From SHWC01 sp945902735 (GTDB lineage: Bacteria > Pseudomonadota > Alphaproteobacteria > UBA828): DNA of 8,403 nt. The stretch covers positions 1-8,403 of the forward strand of contig CAMDNF010000102.1 of the NCBI GenBank assembly GCA_945902735.1, written 5' to 3'. Below the pieces are notes generated by a model that was not told the origin of the DNA, did not search any database, and saw nothing but the letters and a program-made list of their open reading frames with translations. The position numbers and the translations under genes were made by a program. Of this stretch, positions 5,590 to 8,403 are shown piece by piece (position 1 is the stretch's first letter; each line of letters begins with the position of its first letter).

Positions 5590-5915
5590 TTCATCGCGTT
5601 CCGCACTTCTTTCGGCAGGCTGACAACCAGCCCATCGAGCGCCGCGGTCATCACGATCTGACAGCCGAGCCGCGAGGTCTTGGTCAGGCCGAAGGCGAGG
5701 TCGAGCATGTCCTGCTCATCCTCGCTCGGCGCCGGCAATTTCTTGTACCATTCGGGCGCCACGACGACATGACAGGTCGAACACGCCAGCGAACCTTCGC
5801 ACGCCCCCTCGATGTCGATGTTGTGCTTGTGCGCGAGCTCGAGCAGCGTGGCGCCAAGCGGCGCGTCGATCTCGTGCCGACCCTCTTTCGGATCGACGAA
5901 AATCACCTTGGGCAT
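5586..5915 (-). CDS. fdx: [2Fe-2S] ferredoxin, adrenodoxin/ISC type
   Basis: A 109-residue soluble electron carrier. Four cysteines lie at 39, 45, 48 and 85, the C-x5-C-x2-C-x36-C pattern of vertebrate- and bacterial-type ([2Fe-2S] adrenodoxin/Fdx) ferredoxins, in the context GACEGSLACSTCH and RLGCQI. Acidic residues DEQDMLDLA (66-74) match the partner-binding helix of the family. In ISC systems Fdx supplies electrons for iron-sulfur cluster assembly; here, between a cysteine desulfurase and MnmA, it may support persulfide reduction or cluster assembly (inference). A good ribosome site AAGGA precedes the ATG, 37 bases after the desulfurase stop. The last four bases overlap mnmA. Confidence 0.95.
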   Translation of the reverse strand: MPKVIFVDPKEGRHEIDAPLGATLLELAHKHNIDIEGACEGSLACSTCHVVVAPEWYKKLPAPSEDEQDMLDLAFGLTKTSRLGCQIVMTAALDGLVVSLPKEVRNAMK

Positions 5916-5952
5916 GAAACGATCCTTGGCGCCTACCGACTGATCGGAAAAC

Positions 5953-7095
5953 TCAGAGCGCGCCTGAAATGCCGGAGCGCCAGCGGTTGGTCAAGCCCGC
6001 ATAAAGCGCGCGCCAGGCGGCGAGGAAGGCTTCGATATCGGCCTCGCTGCTCGCCCAACCAAGGCTGACCCGGATCGCGCAGCCTGACACCGCGTCGGGC
6101 ACGCCGCTCGCGCGCAGCACGTGGGACGGCTCGACCTTGCCCGACGAACAGGCCGAGCCCGCGCTCACCGCGACGCCCGTCAGATCGAGTGCCATCACCT
6201 GCGTCTCGCTTTGCACCCCCGGCATGGTCAGGCATGAGGTGTTGGGCAGACGCGGCGCCTTGGCGCTGAACACATGCAAACGCGGCTCGATGTCGAGCGC
6301 GCGCGATTCAAGCCGGTCGCGCAATTGTGCCAGGCGGGGCGCGTTCTCAAGATCTAGCACGGCAAGCCGTGCGGCCTCGCCGAAGCCCACAATACCCGGC
6401 ACATTCTCGGTGCCGGCCCGCCGCCCCCGCTCCTGCCCACCGCCGATCACATAGGGCTTTAGGGCCACGCCCTCGCGCGCGATCAAGGCCCCGACGCCCT
6501 TTGGCCCCGCGAATTTGTGGGCGGAAAGGCTCAGATAGTCGACGCCCAAATCCGCCATCGAAACCGGAAGACGGCCCGGCCCCTGCACGGCGTCGCAATG
6601 GATCAAGGCGCCATAGTGGTGGGCCAAGCGCGCGGCCTCCGCCACCGGTTGCACCGCGCCGGTTTCATTATTGGCCAGCATGAGCGCGACCAAGGTCGGC
6701 GCCGCGCTTTGTTTCAGCGCCACTTCGAGCTCATCCAACGCCACCACGCCATTGGCATCGACCGGGAGAACGATGAGCTCGCCCGCCATTGATTGCGCCG
6801 CCTTGAGCACTGCCGGGTGCTCGATCGCCGAGACGATGCGCCGCGTACGCCCGGCGCCGGCGAGCACCAGATTATTGGCCTCGGTCGCGCTTGCGGTGAA
6901 CACCACCTCGGCTGGCTTGGCGCCAACCAGTGCGGCGACTTGTTCGCGCGCGTCTTCCACCGCCTTGCGTGCCGCGCGGCCGAAACTATGCACCGACGAC
7001 GGATTGCCGACGAGATCCAGCGCGCGACCAAGAGCCGCCGCGACATCAGGTTTAACCGGCGCCGTCGCGTTATAGTCGAGATAGACCGCGTTCAT
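5953..7095 (-). CDS. Cysteine desulfurase, group I (NifS/IscS type)
   Basis: A 380-residue pyridoxal-phosphate enzyme that converts cysteine to alanine and carries the sulfur as a persulfide. Visible residues are YLDYNATAP (5-13), the EHPAV motif with His93, the CDAVQ segment with Asp168 and Gln171, Lys194 in SAHKFAGPKG as the Schiff-base lysine, RAGTEN (226-231), and Cys316 in SAGSACSSG (311-319) as the persulfide carrier on the mobile loop. This places it in group I (NifS/IscS), not group II (SufS). It ends without the IscU-docking tail seen in E. coli IscS. Nine bases separate it from the regulator upstream. With mnmA in the same operon, tRNA thiolation is a likely job, but a role in general Fe-S assembly with proteins encoded elsewhere is equally compatible. 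I give no gene symbol because iscS and nifS cannot be told apart from this alone. Confidence 0.95.
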   Translation of the reverse strand: MNAVYLDYNATAPVKPDVAAALGRALDLVGNPSSVHSFGRAARKAVEDAREQVAALVGAKPAEVVFTASATEANNLVLAGAGRTRRIVSAIEHPAVLKAAQSMAGELIVLPVDANGVVALDELEVALKQSAAPTLVALMLANNETGAVQPVAEAARLAHHYGALIHCDAVQGPGRLPVSMADLGVDYLSLSAHKFAGPKGVGALIAREGVALKPYVIGGGQERGRRAGTENVPGIVGFGEAARLAVLDLENAPRLAQLRDRLESRALDIEPRLHVFSAKAPRLPNTSCLTMPGVQSETQVMALDLTGVAVSAGSACSSGKVEPSHVLRASGVPDAVSGCAIRVSLGWASSEADIEAFLAAWRALYAGLTNRWRSGISGAL

Positions 7096-7104
7096 CGGAT
7101 CCGA

Positions 7105-7587
7105 TCAGAGTGCCGCGTCGATCGACGCCACCGGCGCCGTGCCGGCCTGAGGGCGGGACCGGGCGCTCTGTCGCGCACAAACTTGTTCGAGTGAAACACC
7201 GCTCAAAAACTGGTGTATCTGTTGGCCGAGTTCGTCCCAAAGATCGTGGGTCACGCAGCGACCCCCATCGGGCATGCAGCCCTGGCCGCTCTCAGGATCG
7301 CAACGCGTGGCGCGGATCGGTTCATCGACCGCCAACACGATATCGGAAATTCTTACCTCGCCCGCCGCGCGCGCCAGGACATAACCGCCCCCGGGGCCGC
7401 GAACGCTGGTGACGAGGCCGGCCTTCCGGAGCCGGCTGAACAACTGCTCCAAATAGGACAATGAAATTTCTTGCCGCCCAGCAATGTCGGCCAAAGCGAC
7501 CGGGCCACGGCTCGAATTCACCCCGGTCTGACCGGCCAAATCCACCATTGCCATAACGGCATAGCGCCCTTTTGTGCCAAGTTTCAT
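7105..7587 (-). CDS. iscR: Rrf2-family transcriptional regulator, IscR-like
   Basis: A 160-residue winged-helix protein that senses Fe-S status. MKLGTKGRYAVMAM (1-14) is the family's opening helix; SLSYLEQLFSRLRKAGLV (42-59) is the recognition helix region and VRGPGGGYVLAR (62-73) the wing. Cys96, Cys104 and Cys111 with His114 (CVTH) match the [2Fe-2S] ligand region of IscR, but the spacing is C-x7-C-x6-C rather than the C-x5-C-x5-C of E. coli. Start at ATG 7587 was chosen because the conserved sequence begins there, with an AGGAATTGAG stretch upstream; a TTG 11 codons further upstream is rejected. It is the first gene of the desulfurase-ferredoxin-mnmA operon and a strong IscR-type operator lies 140 bases upstream, so autorepression in the cluster-bound form is likely. 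The ligand spacing leaves open whether it binds its cluster exactly as IscR does. Confidence 0.92.
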   Translation of the reverse strand: MKLGTKGRYAVMAMVDLAGQTGVNSSRGPVALADIAGRQEISLSYLEQLFSRLRKAGLVTSVRGPGGGYVLARAAGEVRISDIVLAVDEPIRATRCDPESGQGCMPDGGRCVTHDLWDELGQQIHQFLSGVSLEQVCARQSARSRPQAGTAPVASIDAAL

Positions 7588-7721
7588 TAATCTCAATTCC
7601 TGGCTATTACCGGCTGACAATCCTGGCGTTTTTCGCGTGAAATGCTTGAACCAAAGGGCGTCGATCCGTATATCTAGGGTTCTTGGGCGAGTTGGCCCAC
7701 TTTCCCCCGCCTGCGAGCCCG

Positions 7722-7748
7722 GATATATTAACCGACTAATATAGTCAA
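7722..7748 (-). promoter_or_regulatory. Putative promoter of the iscR-desulfurase-fdx-mnmA operon
   Basis: Minus-strand TTGACT (7748-7743) and TATATC (7727-7722) are separated by 15 bases, shorter than the ideal 17. The -35 lies inside the IscR-type operator, which would let the regulator block polymerase. On the opposite strand TTAACC (7728-7733) and TATACG (7750-7755), 16 bases apart, could serve the divergent hydrolase from the same site. Both assignments are tentative. Confidence 0.45.
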
Positions 7749-7752
7749 GTAT
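7728..7752. promoter_or_regulatory. IscR type-1-like operator
   Basis: A 25-base site with core GACTAATATAGTC, a perfect dyad (GACTA, ATA centre, TAGTC), flanked by TTAACC on the left and AAGTAT on the right. Compared with the E. coli IscR type-1 consensus as I recall it, 23 of 25 positions agree; the mismatches are at positions 1 and 4. It lies between the iscR-like gene and the divergent hydrolase, overlapping promoter-like elements, so it is very probably the autoregulatory site of the Rrf2-family protein encoded next to it. Confidence 0.85.
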
Positions 7753-7843
7753 ACGCCACGGCCTGGCTCATCGCTTATGGTCGGAGCTTTCGAGCGCCGT
7801 GCCACGCTAAAATGGGTTGCCGCAGCGAACCTAGGATTGCGCC

Positions 7844-8403
7844 ATGGTTGAAATCATGATCAACGGCCCCGATGGCCGTCTCGAGGCCCGTTATCACCAC
7901 TCGGAAACGGCCGGTGCGCCGGTTGCGCTCGTGCTTCATCCTCACCCGCAACATGGGGGCACGATGAACAATAAGGTGGTCTACTCGATCTACCAATGTT
8001 TTCGCGAGCGCGGCTTTTCGGTGTTGCGTTTTAACTTCCGTGGCGTCGGCCGCTCGCAGGGCAAGTTCGACCAGGGCTTCGGCGAACTGAGCGATGCCGC
8101 GGCGGCACTCGATTGGATGCAGACCCACAACGCCAATGCCAGCCGCTGCTGGATCGCCGGCTTCTCGTTCGGCGCTTGGATCGCCATGCAGGTGCTGATG
8201 CGCCGGCCCGAGATCCATGGCTTCGTTGCCGTCTCGCCGCCCGCCAATCATTTTGATTTCACCTTCCTCGCGCCCTGCCCGTCCTCCGGCTTGATCGTGC
8301 AGGGCAATAAAGACGATGTCGTCCCCGAACCGAATGTCGCGAAACTCGCGCAGCGTTTGCAAAACCAGCGCCATATCGAAGTCGATTACCGAGTCATCAA
8401 AGG
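7844..8403 (+). CDS. Alpha/beta hydrolase (COG2945-like), 3' end cut by window
   Basis: 186 codons of a predicted cytoplasmic alpha/beta-hydrolase of the small dienelactone-hydrolase-like kind (full length usually about 210-220). An early LHPHPQHGGTM stretch (31-41) and FNFRGVGRSQG (63-73) supply the oxyanion-hole region; GFSFGA (106-111) is the nucleophile elbow with Ser108; GNKDDVV (154-160) carries the acid Asp157 or Asp158. The catalytic histidine would lie just past the right edge. AGGA at 7833-7836 is a good ribosome site, seven bases before the ATG. The substrate is unknown. It is transcribed away from the iscR-like operon across the shared operator, so it may be in the same regulon. 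The opposite strand is open over much of this stretch but without any recognisable protein signature. Confidence 0.9.
   Translation, partial: MVEIMINGPDGRLEARYHHSETAGAPVALVLHPHPQHGGTMNNKVVYSIYQCFRERGFSVLRFNFRGVGRSQGKFDQGFGELSDAAAALDWMQTHNANASRCWIAGFSFGAWIAMQVLMRRPEIHGFVAVSPPANHFDFTFLAPCPSSGLIVQGNKDDVVPEPNVAKLAQRLQNQRHIEVDYRVIK

Larger units (their letters stand above)
7588..7843. other. Divergent intergenic region between iscR-like gene and hydrolase
   Basis: 256 bases with no credible gene on either strand. It holds the IscR-type operator and overlapping promoter candidates near 7722-7755. The remaining part, 7588-7721, would be the leader of the iscR-like mRNA and shows no obvious riboswitch, hairpin plus T-run or further operator. 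Confidence 0.5.

Noticed and set aside
7588..7620. Upstream TTG start that would add 11 residues to the Rrf2 regulator
   Set aside because: Family conservation begins at MKLGTKGRYAV, and the ribosome-like AGGAATTGAG stretch precedes that ATG.
7775..8374. Long open frame on the minus strand (199 codons) opposite the hydrolase
   Set aside because: It is antisense to a gene with clear alpha/beta-hydrolase motifs and a ribosome site; the translation has no recognisable domain and is rich in residues expected from reading GC-rich DNA backwards.
1..8403. CRISPR array, insertion sequence, transposase, toxin-antitoxin or phage-defence module
   Set aside because: No regularly spaced repeats, terminal inverted repeats with a transposase, or small paired toxin-antitoxin genes were found on either strand.

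Overview
The window looks like a GC-rich alphaproteobacterial chromosome, possibly Rhodospirillales-like. This is inferred from the gene families, the gene order and the base composition; no 16S or other marker gene is present. Apart from one gene at the right edge, everything reads leftward on the minus strand. There are two functional blocks separated by a tRNA gene and a roughly 380-base gap.

Left block (bases 1-3914, minus strand): five tightly coupled genes for cell-surface sugar chemistry. In transcription order they are a MarR/EPS-type winged-helix regulator with a C-terminal Rossmann-like domain, a small-molecule formyltransferase with an intact Asn-His-Asp triad, a cytoplasmic NodB-type deacetylase, a NeuB/PseI/LegI-type sugar-acid synthase with a C-terminal SAF domain, and the N-terminal glutaminase domain of an AsnB-type amidotransferase cut by the window edge. 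Junctions are overlaps (GTGA, GTGA, TGATG) or a 2-base gap, so this is one operon. No glycosyltransferase, cytidylyltransferase or epimerase is visible, so the final glycan is unknown. The pairing of deacetylase and formyltransferase suggests replacement of an N-acetyl by an N-formyl group on a sugar or nonulosonic-acid precursor.

The gap (3915-4297) holds two 17-bp palindromes of identical design, TGTTCA-N5-TGAACA, centred 33 bp apart, around a plausible promoter for the operon. They are the best candidates for autoregulatory operators of the first gene. A CAT-anticodon tRNA gene (elongator Met most likely) follows at 4298-4372, with its own TTGACA promoter overlapping the stop codon of mnmA.

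Right block (4414-7587, minus strand): Rrf2/IscR-like regulator, group I cysteine desulfurase, adrenodoxin-type [2Fe-2S] ferredoxin, MnmA tRNA 2-thiouridylase. The desulfurase takes sulfur from cysteine and MnmA ends the relay at U34 of tRNA. No IscU scaffold, chaperones or suf genes are present here. Upstream lies a near-consensus IscR type-1 operator (7728-7752) located between the regulator and a divergent alpha/beta hydrolase gene that runs off the right edge. The block looks like an iron-sulfur-sensing, autoregulated tRNA-thiolation operon.
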